Assembly: GCF_011752935.1 (NCBI RefSeq)
Contig: NZ_VWWO01000001.1
Coordinates: 372,001 to 436,000 of the forward strand
Length of the DNA stretch: 64,000 bases
Direction: 5' to 3'
Source: Chitinophaga sp. Cy-1792
Lineage (GTDB): Bacteria > Bacteroidota > Bacteroidia > Chitinophagales > Chitinophagaceae
Shown here: in pieces, positions 18,014 through 27,801 of the stretch
Layout of the letters: every line of letters begins with the position of its first letter
Position numbering within the stretch: the first letter of the stretch is position 1
Program-made: the position numbers and the translations under genes
Notes under the pieces: model-generated
Database searches by the model: none
Told to the model about the DNA's origin: nothing
What the model saw: only the letters and a program-made list of their open reading frames with translations

Positions 18014-20362
18014 CTATCTTACAATGCGCAGTTTAGCGTAGTTAAGCATAATTTTCTTTTCGCCACCGCCTTTAGGGAATACCACGGTGGCGATGCGGTT
18101 ATTAGGTGCCCCTTCCATGGCCATAATGGTGCCGAAGCCGAATTTCTGGTGTTCTACCTGCATGCCTGGCTCCATGGTAGCCGGATCATCCGGAGCAAAA
18201 CCAGGGGTAGGCACATGCGTAGACGCAGGGCCAGCGGCTGGTTTAGGAGCAGGACGCGGTCCGGCAGGCTGCTGTGGCTGCGCACCGGCTGGTGCTTTTT
18301 TCTGCATTCTGTCGAACATATTGGAACCTCCGCCAGCGCCCCAGCCACCACCATTGGTGCTGCCAAAAGCATTGCGGATGGCGCCACCGCCGGCATAGCT
18401 GCGGTCGATATATTTCTCAGGCATTTCTTCAAGGAAACGGCTCGGTTCATTTTGAACCAGGTTACCAAAACGATAACGGCTGTTGGCATAAGTAAGCCAC
18501 AGGCGCGCCTTGGCACGGGTAATCGCTACATAGAACAAACGTCTTTCCTCTTCCAGTTCTTCCCTGGTGTTGATAGACATACCGCTAGGGAACAGTGTTT
18601 CTTCCAATCCCACGGTAAATACCACCGGGAACTCCAGTCCTTTTGCTGCGTGGATCGTCATCAGCTTCACTACATCGCTGTCTTCCTTGCCTTCGTTATC
18701 GGCATCAGTGAGCAGGGTAATCTGTTGCAGATAAGAACCCAGGCTCTTGTCCAGCAGCTCCCCTTCTTCATCCGGCGTCTCTGTGAATTCTTTGATGGAG
18801 TTCAGCAATTCCTGCACGTTTTCATAACGGGCAAGCCCCTCCGTAGTTTTATCGTTAAAGAGTTCTTTTACGATGTTGGTAGATTTACCCACATTCACTG
18901 CAATATCATAGGCATTATGTTTACCCTGCATTGCCTGGAAGCTGCGGATCATGGTAACAAAACCATCGATCGCTTCGAGGGTACCACCTTTGAAGCCGAA
19001 CTCCTTCGCACGTTCCAGCACTTCCCACATCGTGATGTTATGTTCGTTGCTGAAAACAACTGTTTTTTCAATCGTTGTTTTACCGATACCACGCACCGGG
19101 TAGTTGATGATACGTTTAAGGCTTTCCTCATCACGTGTATTCATCACGATACGGAGGTAGGCCACAAAGTCTTTGATTTCCTTACGCTGATAGAAGGATA
19201 CACCACCATAAATACGGTAAGGAATTGCTTTTCTGCGCAGGCTTTCCTCGAAGGAACGGCTTTGTGCGTTGGTACGGTAGAGAATAACGAAATCACGGTT
19301 TTCGTAGTGGTTGCGCAGTTTTTGTTCTGCGATGGTATCCGCTATGAATTTACCTTCTTCATTGTCTGTATTGGTACGCACCAGTTTAATCGTATCACCG
19401 TCGCTGTTATCTGTCCAGAGATTTTTTTCTATCTGGCCTTTATTATGCGCGATAACTTCATTGGCAACGTTGAGGATAGATTTGGTACTGCGATAGTTCT
19501 GTTCCAGTTTCACGACGCGGGCATCATCATAATCCTTTTCAAACTGGAGGATATTCTGAATGGTAGCGCCGCGGAAAGAGTAGATACTTTGTGCATCATC
19601 ACCTACCACACAAATATTTTCGTGTACAGCACCCAGTAATTTGATGATTTCGTACTGAGCAGGGTTGGTATCCTGGTACTCATCGATCATGATATACTTG
19701 AATTTGTGCTGGTATTTATGCAATGTTTCCGGAAAACTTTTCAGGAGCACATACATTTTGAAGAGCAGGTCATCGAAGTCCATAGCGCCGTTTTTGAAGC
19801 AGCGTTTGGCATACATATCGTAGATTTTTCCGATCAGCGGGCGGTTGGCGCGCATATCTTCCTGCTGTACATAGTAATCGTGCTGATATTCTTCGGGACC
19901 CATCAGGTTGTTTTTGGCAGCCGAGATGCGGTTGTATACGAAGTTGGGTTTATAGTGTTTATCGTCGAGATTCAGCTCGTTGATAATTGTTTTGAGTACA
20001 CTCTTGGCGTCGTCGGTATCGTAGATGGTAAAATCGTTCGGATAACCGAGGCGGTGAGCTTCAGCACGGAGTAAGCGGGCGAATACGGAGTGGAAGGTAC
20101 CGATATAGAGGTTACGGGCTTCGTTACTGCCGAGGATTCGTTCCACACGCTCTTTCATTTCCTTTGCGGCCTTGTTGGTGAAGGTTAGTGAGAGAATATT
20201 GAAGGCATCCACGCCGTTTTGCATCAGATGGGCAATACGTGTGGTAAGCACTTTCGTTTTACCGGAGCCTGCACCAGCTACGATCATCAGGGGGCCATTG
20301 ATATGAATAACTGCTTCGCGCTGCCGTTCGTTCAGCTCATCTAAATAATTTGCCTTCATCAC
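18014..20362 (-). CDS. pcrA: UvrD/PcrA-type DNA helicase
   Basis: A 782-residue superfamily 1A 3'-5' helicase. Motif I is VAGAGSGKTKVLTTR near residue 30, motif Ia SLTFTNKAAKEMKER, motif II MIDEYQDTNPAQYE near 225, motif III VGDDAQSIYSFRGA, motif IV LEQNYRST, motif V LMTIHAAKGLEFPVVF near 565 and motif VI EERRLFYVAITRAK. A Gly/Pro/Ala-rich linker (about residues 655-725) joins a C-terminal Tudor-like PcrA domain (VEHQKFGFGTIM). It acts in mismatch and excision repair and strips RecA. It is first in an operon with recX. Confidence 0.93.
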   Translation of the reverse strand: MMKANYLDELNERQREAVIHINGPLMIVAGAGSGKTKVLTTRIAHLMQNGVDAFNILSLTFTNKAAKEMKERVERILGSNEARNLYIGTFHSVFARLLRAEAHRLGYPNDFTIYDTDDAKSVLKTIINELNLDDKHYKPNFVYNRISAAKNNLMGPEEYQHDYYVQQEDMRANRPLIGKIYDMYAKRCFKNGAMDFDDLLFKMYVLLKSFPETLHKYQHKFKYIMIDEYQDTNPAQYEIIKLLGAVHENICVVGDDAQSIYSFRGATIQNILQFEKDYDDARVVKLEQNYRSTKSILNVANEVIAHNKGQIEKNLWTDNSDGDTIKLVRTNTDNEEGKFIADTIAEQKLRNHYENRDFVILYRTNAQSRSFEESLRRKAIPYRIYGGVSFYQRKEIKDFVAYLRIVMNTRDEESLKRIINYPVRGIGKTTIEKTVVFSNEHNITMWEVLERAKEFGFKGGTLEAIDGFVTMIRSFQAMQGKHNAYDIAVNVGKSTNIVKELFNDKTTEGLARYENVQELLNSIKEFTETPDEEGELLDKSLGSYLQQITLLTDADNEGKEDSDVVKLMTIHAAKGLEFPVVFTVGLEETLFPSGMSINTREELEEERRLFYVAITRAKARLWLTYANSRYRFGNLVQNEPSRFLEEMPEKYIDRSYAGGGAIRNAFGSTNGGGWGAGGGSNMFDRMQKKAPAGAQPQQPAGPRPAPKPAAGPASTHVPTPGFAPDDPATMEPGMQVEHQKFGFGTIMAMEGAPNNRIATVVFPKGGGEKKIMLNYAKLRIVR

Positions 20363-20760
20363 GAAAAATGGTGTTTATAAATATTTTGTTAGTTGTAGAT
20401 ATTCGAAGGGTGTAAAAGTACAAAAAACCTTCGGAAGAAAAGTTCCGGAGCGGGAGGATATGGTAGAAAAGTAACAGGTATCGGGGGATATAATATGAGG
20501 CATAGCTACTTCAGATAACTGAAGCCCGCAAACAACAGAACAATAATGACGTTCCGGTTATCTGTTTTACGGTTGAAACAGATAATCAGCATGGCTTTCC
20601 TACACTTTTTTGCTCACTACAGGGTAATCATAGATTGTAGCGGCTTGATACTTTAGGTATTGCCGAGGGTTTGCAGGCCTCCGTTATCAAAAAGCCTTAT
20701 ATATAACTTCTTTAATAGAGTGTCGCTTAAGGTAAATCTCGTTTAAACAATTACAACAGT
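20363..20760. other. 398-base intergenic region
   Basis: This lies upstream of pcrA and downstream of the ECF sigma gene, both on the minus strand. I see no coding frame of note, no convincing hairpin and no exact TAnnTTTG box. Confidence 0.5.
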
Positions 20761-21261
20761 TTAATGTCTGGTTATTCTTGTTTTCAGCATTTTACGGGCA
20801 AAATGGATACGGCTTTTAACGGTGCCTAACGGTTCGTTTAAGATAGCTGCGATTTCATAGTATTTGTACCCTTCGAAATAGAGGAGGAAAGGTTGTTTGA
20901 AAATGATAGGCAGATTATAAACGGCCATCTGGACATCTTTGACCCGGAGCTCCGATTCTGCGAAGTTACCTACAGCAGAGGGCTGATGACTCAGGAGGTA
21001 GTCGCCAACGGCGCTATCCAGTAACCTGTACTGGCGGTTACCTCTTCTGTAGTTATTGATAAAGATGTTACGCATGATAGTATACAGCCAGGCCCTGATA
21101 TTAGTGCCGGCGAGGTATTTATCGCGGTTAGAGAGCGCTCTGAACAGGGTTTCCTGGTAAAGGTCCTTAGCCGATTCAGAGTCTTTGGTTAGTGTAACTG
21201 CGTATGGACGCAGAAAATCAGCGTTTCCTAGTAACAAATTGTTGAATTCGGTGGATGACAT
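20761..21261 (-). CDS. ECF-type RNA polymerase sigma factor
   Basis: A 166-residue sigma-70 family factor with only regions 2 and 4. Region 2 includes DLYQETLFRALSNRDKYL and TNIRAWLYTIMRNIFINNYRR (residues about 30-75); region 4 includes LPIIFKQPFLLYFEGYKYYEIAAILNEPLGTVKSRIH, with its helix-turn-helix. It has the form common in Bacteroidota, where such factors often lack a neighbouring anti-sigma gene, as here. No FecR or SusCD genes are adjacent, so a general or envelope stress role is only a guess. Confidence 0.9.
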   Translation of the reverse strand: MSSTEFNNLLLGNADFLRPYAVTLTKDSESAKDLYQETLFRALSNRDKYLAGTNIRAWLYTIMRNIFINNYRRGNRQYRLLDSAVGDYLLSHQPSAVGNFAESELRVKDVQMAVYNLPIIFKQPFLLYFEGYKYYEIAAILNEPLGTVKSRIHFARKMLKTRITRH

Positions 21262-21540
21262 AACGGTTAACTTTTAATTTTTCGAAATACACTACAGTAA
21301 GCAGCTCCTCAGGGAGCAGGGAGAAATGGTAGACTGGCAGAGATGGTAATCACCGGGACTCCAGATCGGTGCATCTGCCCGTCTGTGGGAGGCTTCATGA
21401 GGCGGGAGGTATCAGCACCCTGTTCAATCAGCCATTGCGTGCTTTTTAATCTGGTGTTTTAAGTTTCATAGTGATGCGTTTTAGTTAGAAAATATGCTTG
21501 CATATGGGGCAATCGAAAAAATTAGGGTATAATCCGAGGC

Positions 21541-22071
21541 TCATCCTTTTCGGAGCCGTAGTGATAAAGAGATCAACATGATTCCCGAAACAATCGCATA
21601 AAAACCAAAAATCCAGGTCAGGGTAATGGCAGCGGCCACTGGCTTGGAAATTAGCAGTATGCCAAATAAGATAGTTATGACTCCACCAAGAATGTACCAG
21701 CCTTCACCTGTGATTATTTTTCTCAGTCTGATAGCAATTACAATTTCGAATAAACCAGCCACTATTGCCCAGAAAGCAACCAGATAAATAAGTGCTGCTC
21801 CAGTGGCGAAAGGATTAATAATAGTCAGGACTCCTAATATCAAACCAATAATTCCGGACAGCAAAAACACACCCCAGTTTTCAGATGATTTTCGGGCAGC
21901 GAATGCACCCACTATAGCGAAGATACCGGCGAAGAACAGATAGGCACCCAGGAATACTACCAAAGTTGTGAAAGTGGCACCAGGCCAGAAAATAGCCAAT
22001 ACACCCAATATCAGGGCAAAGATTCCCCTTAGCAAAAAAATCCACCAATAAGCGCTATAAAAATTAGGCAT
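21541..22071 (-). CDS. HdeD family membrane protein (DUF308)
   Basis: A 176-residue protein made of about six short hydrophobic helices in three similar pairs (for example WWIFLLRGIFALILGVLAIF and WYILGGVITILFGILLI). This is the DUF308/HdeD pattern, named for an acid-resistance membrane protein of enteric bacteria; the molecular job is unknown. It lies alone between two intergenic regions. Confidence 0.85.
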   Translation of the reverse strand: MPNFYSAYWWIFLLRGIFALILGVLAIFWPGATFTTLVVFLGAYLFFAGIFAIVGAFAARKSSENWGVFLLSGIIGLILGVLTIINPFATGAALIYLVAFWAIVAGLFEIVIAIRLRKIITGEGWYILGGVITILFGILLISKPVAAAITLTWIFGFYAIVSGIMLISLSLRLRKG

Positions 22072-22703
22072 GCATTCCTTGGTTTATGGTTTCACAATCC
22101 GATCTGTTTATCGGTAGGGTATGCGGTTACAATGTAATCAGATTTTTTTCGAAAAACATATAACAATCTCCTGAAAATCAGAATGTTACTACCAGTTCTT
22201 ACATTCACTTCTTCGTTGTGCGCAAATAGGCTTTTCATGCATCACAGTATGGAGTTTTCACCCCATTTTGTACATAAGCACATCAACAGGTGTTTTCATT
22301 TGGATATTCAGACGTGTATAACCGGGGAGTGGGGTATCGAAATTTGCCATTCCAACATGCTTAGCCCCTCCTGAAACAGTTAAATACCAATTGAACAACA
22401 ACAGGTTAATCAAAAATGTTTAACAGGTGCTTGACTCTCGAAAAAATAAATTGCCGTATTTCACACAACTGACAGCAAAATTCATCTAATAGATTCACAT
22501 ACTAATAACAACATATATGTTGTTTCTTTAAGACTAGGACTCTATTATAAATTTATAAAATTTTGTTAAAATAAACAAAACCTTTTGGGGCCAGCTGCAT
22601 CCTAACATGCCTGACCTTTATCATTTTATAACTGACACTAACTGAAACGGGCATACGAAAACTAATTTTGCATGTAATGGTTATATGATGTTACTTATCC
22701 TGA
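22072..22703. other. 632-base intergenic region
   Basis: AT-rich sequence between the HdeD and lipoprotein M28 genes. A 63-codon frame at 22183-22374 has no coding look. A TAATTTTG box occurs near 22662 on the plus strand but faces no gene. Nothing else is supported. Confidence 0.4.
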
Positions 22704-24236
22704 TTATCTCTCATCCCGGTCAACGCTTAACCGGTCATCTCTGTTAGCTATTAACCAGGCGGTATAATATACCAGTTGCGCCCTCCTGGCCAACAAAGAA
22801 AAATTTATTTTGTCTACCGTGTCGCCGGGCTGATGATAATCGGCATGTGTGCCGTTAAAATAAAAAATCACTGGGATTCCACGCTGCGCAAATTTGTAAT
22901 GGTCTGACCTTCGGTAAAAATCTTCCGGATCATTGGGGTCGTTGTACTTATAATCCAGTTTGAATCGGGTCAGTCCGTTTGCCATCTCATTCAATGGCCT
23001 GAGTTCGGAACTTAACTTATTATCACCAATGATGTAAATATAGTTAGTATCCCGTTCATGTGCCGGATCTATTCTGCCAATCATGTCAATATTCAGATCA
23101 GCCACTGAATTCGATAGCGGATATACAGGATGACTAATATAATATCCGGAACCCAGCAATCCTTTTTCCTCTCCCGAAAACAGCATAAATACCATACTCC
23201 TCCGTGGCCCGTGACCCGCAGCCTTCGCCTTCGCAAAAGCAGTAGCAATCTCTATTACAGCCGATGTACCAGACCCATCATCATCTGCTCCCGGATATAA
23301 CTGACCATCTGAAATACCCAGATGATCATAATGTGCCGTAACAAAAACAACTTCCTCTTTCTTATCTGTTCCTGCTAAATATCCGAGAATATTGGAAGGA
23401 CGATAAACATTACTTTTCTTATCAAGCTGAATATGAATCGGCACTCTAACGTGAACAGGTATACGTAAATTTTTATTCCTGTTGTCAAACAAACTATCAT
23501 CGTATGGCTTCCCAAGCAAATCAGCTGCCATGGCGGGTGTGATAAAGTACATATTCGGTGCTGTACTCTTTTCTCCCGGCATGTATATTCCCGTACGACG
23601 AATACGTTCCTTACTTAATAAGCTATAATTTTTTGCATGTGGAGAGATGACCAGCAGCGCCTTTACGCCAGCCTCTCTGGCTGCAGCCAGCTTATTATAG
23701 GAGTTGCCCCATTCGCGTGGTACGCCACCAGGCACACCCTCTCTAACCAGCACTACTTTGCCTTTAACATCCAGTCCGGCGTAATCATTGAAACGCCCGC
23801 TGTGTAAGCCATAGCCAACGTACTGAATATGGTCTGCATCAATAGTTTCAGCCTGACTATCATATAAATCAGTAATAAAATCCTGTCCGAAATAATAATT
23901 TTTATCTCTGACACGAATGATTCCTGCAAGCAGTGTATCTGCATACATTTCATAAAACTGCTCCCACTGTCCATTGGCTCCCGGCTGCAATCCTGCCTCC
24001 CGGAACTGCCTGACAATATAATCTGCGGCCTTCTGCTGACCACGTGTAGCGGTTTCACGTCCTTCCATCTGTGGCCCTGCAATTACTTCCAGCTTACTAC
24101 GGATAGCCGCAGGCGTTATACCGGCTGCATAAGGAATTGCCTGCTTAAGAAGAGTGGAATCTGCCTGCTGACCATTGCAGGATGCAGCAATGATCAGACA
24201 AAAAACATTCATGGCAACAACACGGACAAATTTCAT
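22704..24236 (-). CDS. M28-family aminopeptidase, probable lipoprotein
   Basis: A 510-residue exported peptidase. Starting at 24236 gives a signal peptide (MKFVRVVAMNVFCLIIAASC) whose final Cys may be lipidated; the lipobox AAS-C is imperfect. A PA domain follows (GLDVKGKVVLVREGVP), then the M28 core: FVTAHYDHLGISDGQLYPGADDDGSG (His, Asp), LFSGEEKGLLGSGYY (Glu, Glu), LNIDMIGRID (Asp) and ADYHQPGDTVDKIN (His). The longer frame from 24311 would run through a terminator hairpin (24281-24308), so it is rejected. It likely degrades peptides at the cell envelope. Confidence 0.9.
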   Translation of the reverse strand: MKFVRVVAMNVFCLIIAASCNGQQADSTLLKQAIPYAAGITPAAIRSKLEVIAGPQMEGRETATRGQQKAADYIVRQFREAGLQPGANGQWEQFYEMYADTLLAGIIRVRDKNYYFGQDFITDLYDSQAETIDADHIQYVGYGLHSGRFNDYAGLDVKGKVVLVREGVPGGVPREWGNSYNKLAAAREAGVKALLVISPHAKNYSLLSKERIRRTGIYMPGEKSTAPNMYFITPAMAADLLGKPYDDSLFDNRNKNLRIPVHVRVPIHIQLDKKSNVYRPSNILGYLAGTDKKEEVVFVTAHYDHLGISDGQLYPGADDDGSGTSAVIEIATAFAKAKAAGHGPRRSMVFMLFSGEEKGLLGSGYYISHPVYPLSNSVADLNIDMIGRIDPAHERDTNYIYIIGDNKLSSELRPLNEMANGLTRFKLDYKYNDPNDPEDFYRRSDHYKFAQRGIPVIFYFNGTHADYHQPGDTVDKINFSLLARRAQLVYYTAWLIANRDDRLSVDRDER

Positions 24237-24280
24237 GAAGTGTAAGGTTTTGCAATGGTATCCGCTTATCATAACACGAA

Positions 24281-24308
24281 AAAGAGCCGGGATGTTCCCC
24301 GGCTCTTT
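24281..24308 (-). terminator. Terminator after rpiB
   Basis: A perfect 11-bp stem (24281-24291 with 24298-24308) with a 6-base loop, followed on the minus strand by TTTTCGTG. It separates rpiB from the M28 gene. Confidence 0.75.
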
Positions 24309-24344
24309 CAAAATACAAAAATTTATAAAATTCTCCTGCTTCTG

Positions 24345-24803
24345 TCAGAGGCAGGCCATTTTCCTTACTCTGTCGCCATGACGGCCACCTTCAAATGGCG
24401 TATTAATAAATACTTCCACCATCTGGGTTGCCACTGGTATATCTACAAAACGGGCAGGAATACATAACACATTAGCATTGTTATGTGAGCGGGCCAGCCT
24501 GGCAAGCTCTTCGCCCCAGCAGATGGCGGCACGGATACCCTGGTGTTTATTGGCGGTGATAGCCACCCCGTTTGCACTTCCGCAGATGAGGATACCAAAG
24601 GAGGCCTCTTCACGTTCTACGGCCGTAGACACCGGATGTGCATAATCCGGGTAGTCTACAGAATCTTTTGAATGGGTCCCGAAGTCTTTTACTTTGAGAC
24701 CTTTTGCTTCCAGGAATGAAATTACTTCTTCTTTATATTCAAACCCCGCATGATCAGAACCTATGGCTACCGGCAGAACAGGATTAAAGGTATTTTTTTC
24801 CAT
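24345..24803 (-). CDS. rpiB: Ribose-5-phosphate isomerase B
   Basis: A 152-residue RpiB/LacAB-type isomerase that interconverts ribose-5-P and ribulose-5-P in the pentose-phosphate pathway. IGSDHAGFEYKE near residue 15 and ILICGSANGVAITANK near 75 hold the phosphate loop and the likely catalytic Cys; SHNNANVLCIPARF near 110 is also conserved. CGSANG differs by one residue from the usual CGSGNG or CGTGIG, which should not harm catalysis. It is 48 bases downstream of tatC. Confidence 0.92.
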   Translation of the reverse strand: MEKNTFNPVLPVAIGSDHAGFEYKEEVISFLEAKGLKVKDFGTHSKDSVDYPDYAHPVSTAVEREEASFGILICGSANGVAITANKHQGIRAAICWGEELARLARSHNNANVLCIPARFVDIPVATQMVEVFINTPFEGGRHGDRVRKMACL

Positions 24804-24851
24804 AACAAGAAAATTTTGTGTGTTAAAGCTGGCTACTCATTTACTGATCTG

Positions 24852-25718
24852 TTAGGACCATTCCTGAATTTCTTCTTCTTCTTTTTTGCCTTTTTTAGCT
24901 TCACGATCGCGTAACGCTTTTCCGGAAATAAAGATACTGATTTCGTACAGGAGGTATAGCGGCGTAAACACGATCAGCTGATCAATAACGTCTGGCGGCG
25001 TGATAATGGCTGCCAGGATCAGGATCACCACAATTGCATGCCTGCGATAGGAACGAAGGAATTTAGGGGTGATAAGGCCGAATTTCGTCAGGAAGAATAC
25101 CAGCACCGGTAACTCAAATAAGATACCCATACCGAGTACTATCTGCGTCATCAGGTCGAAATAATTATCAATGAGGAACTGATTGACTGCTTTATCTGTC
25201 ACTTTATATGATGCCAGGAAGTTGATGGTAAAAGGTGCCATCAGGAAGTAGGCAAAGAATATCCCGAGGAAGAACTGGAAAGATACCCAGAAGATCACAC
25301 CTCTTGCACCTCTCAGCTCTTTTTCTTTCAGCGCAGGTTTTACGAAACGCCAGAATTCCCAGAAGATATAAGGGAATGCACACACAAAGCCGATAACGAA
25401 TGCCAGTTTGAATTGCAGCATGATCTGTCCGACCATCTGCGTATTCATGAACTGCACCTTCACCGGAGTAATACACAACGCATCTCCGAGACCCACGGCA
25501 TGACCGATATGGCACAGTACCCTATAGGTAGGAAAGGTGGCATTGGTAGGCCCGAAAATTACACCATCCAGGATTTCCTGTGTGTACAGAAAACCAAATA
25601 TGCTGAATGCTACTATCGCCAACACTGACCTAACGATATGCCAGCGGAGGTCTTCCAGGTGATCGAAGAAAGACATCTCTGCCTTATCGTTATTTTTCGC
25701 GAAAAATTTCTTAAACAT
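24852..25718 (-). CDS. tatC: Sec-independent protein translocase TatC
   Basis: A 288-residue inner-membrane protein with six hydrophobic helices. MSFFDHLEDLRWHIVRSV near residue 15 is the cytoplasmic N-terminus that binds twin-arginine signal peptides; FAFPYIFWEFWRFVKPAL-type sequence near 120 is the conserved FVxPAL region. It is the receptor core of the Tat export system for folded proteins. Its Tat partners TatA/B are not in the window. The C-terminus is rich in Lys and Glu. Confidence 0.92.
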   Translation of the reverse strand: MFKKFFAKNNDKAEMSFFDHLEDLRWHIVRSVLAIVAFSIFGFLYTQEILDGVIFGPTNATFPTYRVLCHIGHAVGLGDALCITPVKVQFMNTQMVGQIMLQFKLAFVIGFVCAFPYIFWEFWRFVKPALKEKELRGARGVIFWVSFQFFLGIFFAYFLMAPFTINFLASYKVTDKAVNQFLIDNYFDLMTQIVLGMGILFELPVLVFFLTKFGLITPKFLRSYRRHAIVVILILAAIITPPDVIDQLIVFTPLYLLYEISIFISGKALRDREAKKGKKEEEEIQEWS

Positions 25719-25762
25719 GTGCTAATCCCAAACTGAGTTGAAAACTGTTCTAATAAGGATCA

Positions 25763-25770
25763 CAAATATA
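25763..25770 (-). promoter_or_regulatory. -7 box TATATTTG for tatC
   Basis: On the minus strand TATATTTG lies 45 bases before the tatC start. No exact TTTG is found at -33. Confidence 0.45.
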
Positions 25771-26496
25771 GCGGTTGAAAGGTAGAATTTCCAGAACTGT
25801 TTTATGAGGAAAGTTTTCGTACAATTTCAACTGCTGAAATGCCTTGCTATATCGATTTTCCCGCAGTGTTTGCAATGCGGGTAACTGCCCGGCAGGCTTG
25901 CATCCTGCAGGAAGGTTGCCTGTCAAACGGCACATCAAAACCAGCACCATAGCGGCGATTAATATTTGCTTAAAATATATCAGCGGTGATTAAGCTGTAT
26001 AGCGCGTAAAATGTATTTGCAAATTATTTGGAAAGTTGCCGCTGTAGCGGGCCTGAGAAGGTTGGTATAGGTACAAAAAAAGAGCCAGCCCGAGAAGAAT
26101 CAAGAGCCGGCCTTTCATCCATTGTTTGTTAACCCCAAAAAAGTTGAATTCGAGAATGTCTTTGGCTTCCAGATCAACTACTTACCTAATTGATGGCAAG
26201 CGTTCAGAATAAGTAAGAATCTCTGGTTGCTTTTATATTGTAGTACAAAAATAACGAGAAATATTTTATTATCAATGTTGGAACACTTTTTTTACAACCT
26301 TTTAACAAAAATCAAATCATAGTGTTACATCAACCATAGCAAATGTATACATTCCGTGTTAAATTCCTACTACTTTTTCAAAAAACGTTTTTGCAATTTA
26401 TGTTATCCTTCCGTTAATACAAATATTATAAAAATATTTAAATAATTGCATTTTTTATTATGAACGGTTAAAATTAGTGCAAAAACTGCGATTTTC
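25771..26496. other. 726-base AT-rich intergenic region
   Basis: It lies between tatC and the CNNM gene. It holds two direct copies of a GAGCC-rich word (near 26091 and 26113) and a very AT-rich part (26230-26480). No gene is supported; a 66-codon frame at 25750-25950 was rejected. Confidence 0.4.
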
Positions 26497-27759
26497 CTAT
26501 CCCAGGATCTTCATCTTCACCATTTCTATCCTTGTATCGGTCACATTTAAGATATCAAATTCATAATCATCTATAATGATACGTTCCTTGATTTTAGGAA
26601 TTGTCTCATGATGATTGATGATATACCCAGATAAAGTTTCACTTTCGTCCTCAGGAAAATCCAATCCGTATTTTTCATTCAAATAATCAAGTTCGAGGCG
26701 GCCAGAGAAAATATATTCTTTCTCTGCTATCTGCTTCTCTACAAACTCTTCTACATCGTGCTCATCTTTTATCTCCCCGAATATCTCTTCCAAAACATCT
26801 TCTATGGTCACAATACCTGCAGTTCCTCCAAATTCATCTACTACCCAGGCAATGCTTTTTCTCTCCTTATTAAACTTACTCAGCAGATCGATGGCACTCA
26901 TCGTTTCCGGCACTGCCAGAATCGGATGGATCATGTGCCTGATCTCCTTAGGTGATTTAAAAAGGTCCAGCTGATGAATATAACCAAGGATATTATCAAT
27001 GCTTTCTTCATAGATAATAATCTTCGACAGTTTGGTTTCCATGAATTTATTCCGTGCATCTTCAATAGGGCTGCCTATTTCAAGGGCTTCTATTTCCTTG
27101 CGGGGAATAAGACAGCCTCTGATTTTAACATGCGCCAGCGAAAGGGCATTTTCGAATAATTCGGTATTGAGTTCCTGGTTCTCAGAAACATGCTGCTGCG
27201 ACTGTCGGATGAAGTTTTCCACATCTACGCGGGTAAATGATTCGCGGTTCTCCAGCAGTCGTACGTTAAAGAGATATTTCAGCATCCATTCTGCCACAGA
27301 CACCATTACGTTGCCAATGATATACAAAGGCTTCGCGATCATGGAAATCGGCAGTGCAAAAAAGCTGAGTAATCCTTCCGGCCTTGACCGGAAGATAGCC
27401 CGCGGGATAAAAAAGCCCAGGAATAAGATCACAAGCGAAGCCAGCAGTATCTCCAGGAAGATGACCAGTGGTTGCATGTTGGCTATTTCCGGCGCGGCTA
27501 CTGCGCCCAGTGGCTGAATGGCCCCTGCCATCATAATGGCATAGATCACGATAGTAATCGTGAAGCCTACCAGGCTGGTTGCCAGGAATCTGCTGGGATT
27601 CTCATTGAATGAGGCCAGGATCTTGCCGGTTGTCCTACCCTGCTTCTTTCTGAGTTCGATGCTAAGTTTGTTTACGTTCGCAAACGCAGCTTCAATACCG
27701 GAGAAGAAGCCGGCTAAGAGCACCAGAAAGACTAAAATGATAATTGTGTATCCGTCCAT
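26497..27759 (-). CDS. CNNM/CBS-domain membrane protein (HlyC/CorC family, GldE-like)
   Basis: A 420-residue protein. An N-terminal CNNM (DUF21) part has about four membrane helices (residues 1-170, with FFSGIEAAFANVNKL). Two CBS domains follow (LIPRKEIEALEIG, IIIYEESIDNILGYIHQLDLF and WVVDEFGGTAGIVTIEDVLEEIFGEI), then the CorC_HlyC transporter-associated domain (ESETLSGYIINHHETIPK). The family is linked to Mg2+ or other cation efflux; in gliding Bacteroidota a member is called GldE, but no other gld genes are here, so the name is not given. Confidence 0.88.
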   Translation of the reverse strand: MDGYTIIILVFLVLLAGFFSGIEAAFANVNKLSIELRKKQGRTTGKILASFNENPSRFLATSLVGFTITIVIYAIMMAGAIQPLGAVAAPEIANMQPLVIFLEILLASLVILFLGFFIPRAIFRSRPEGLLSFFALPISMIAKPLYIIGNVMVSVAEWMLKYLFNVRLLENRESFTRVDVENFIRQSQQHVSENQELNTELFENALSLAHVKIRGCLIPRKEIEALEIGSPIEDARNKFMETKLSKIIIYEESIDNILGYIHQLDLFKSPKEIRHMIHPILAVPETMSAIDLLSKFNKERKSIAWVVDEFGGTAGIVTIEDVLEEIFGEIKDEHDVEEFVEKQIAEKEYIFSGRLELDYLNEKYGLDFPEDESETLSGYIINHHETIPKIKERIIIDDYEFDILNVTDTRIEMVKMKILG

Positions 27760-27764
27760 CTCAA

Positions 27765-27772
27765 CAAAAATA
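27765..27772 (-). promoter_or_regulatory. -7 box TATTTTTG just before the CNNM gene
   Basis: On the minus strand TATTTTTG ends 5 bases before the ATG at 27759, which would make the mRNA nearly leaderless. Confidence 0.4.
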
Positions 27773-27801
27773 ACAAATTAGGAAAACCAACAATCACAGC
27801 A

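Noticed and set aside
18149..19639. A 496-codon plus-strand frame inside pcrA
   Set aside because: It is antisense to conserved helicase motifs, and its translation resembles no protein family; GC-rich third positions of pcrA keep the antisense frame open.
22183..22374. A 63-codon frame in the gap after the HdeD gene
   Set aside because: Composition is His/Cys-rich and random; no ribosome site or neighbour support.
22655..22672. A TAATTTTG promoter box on the plus strand
   Set aside because: No TTTG at -33 and no gene downstream on that strand.
24236..24311. N-terminal extension of the lipoprotein M28 peptidase
   Set aside because: It crosses the terminator hairpin of rpiB and would bury the signal peptide.
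25750..25950. A 66-codon minus-strand frame upstream of tatC
   Set aside because: The TATATTTG promoter box of tatC lies in its last codons, and the sequence has no coding look or start signal.
26091..26125. A possible terminator near two GAGCC-rich words
   Set aside because: The words are direct, not inverted, repeats and do not form a stable stem.
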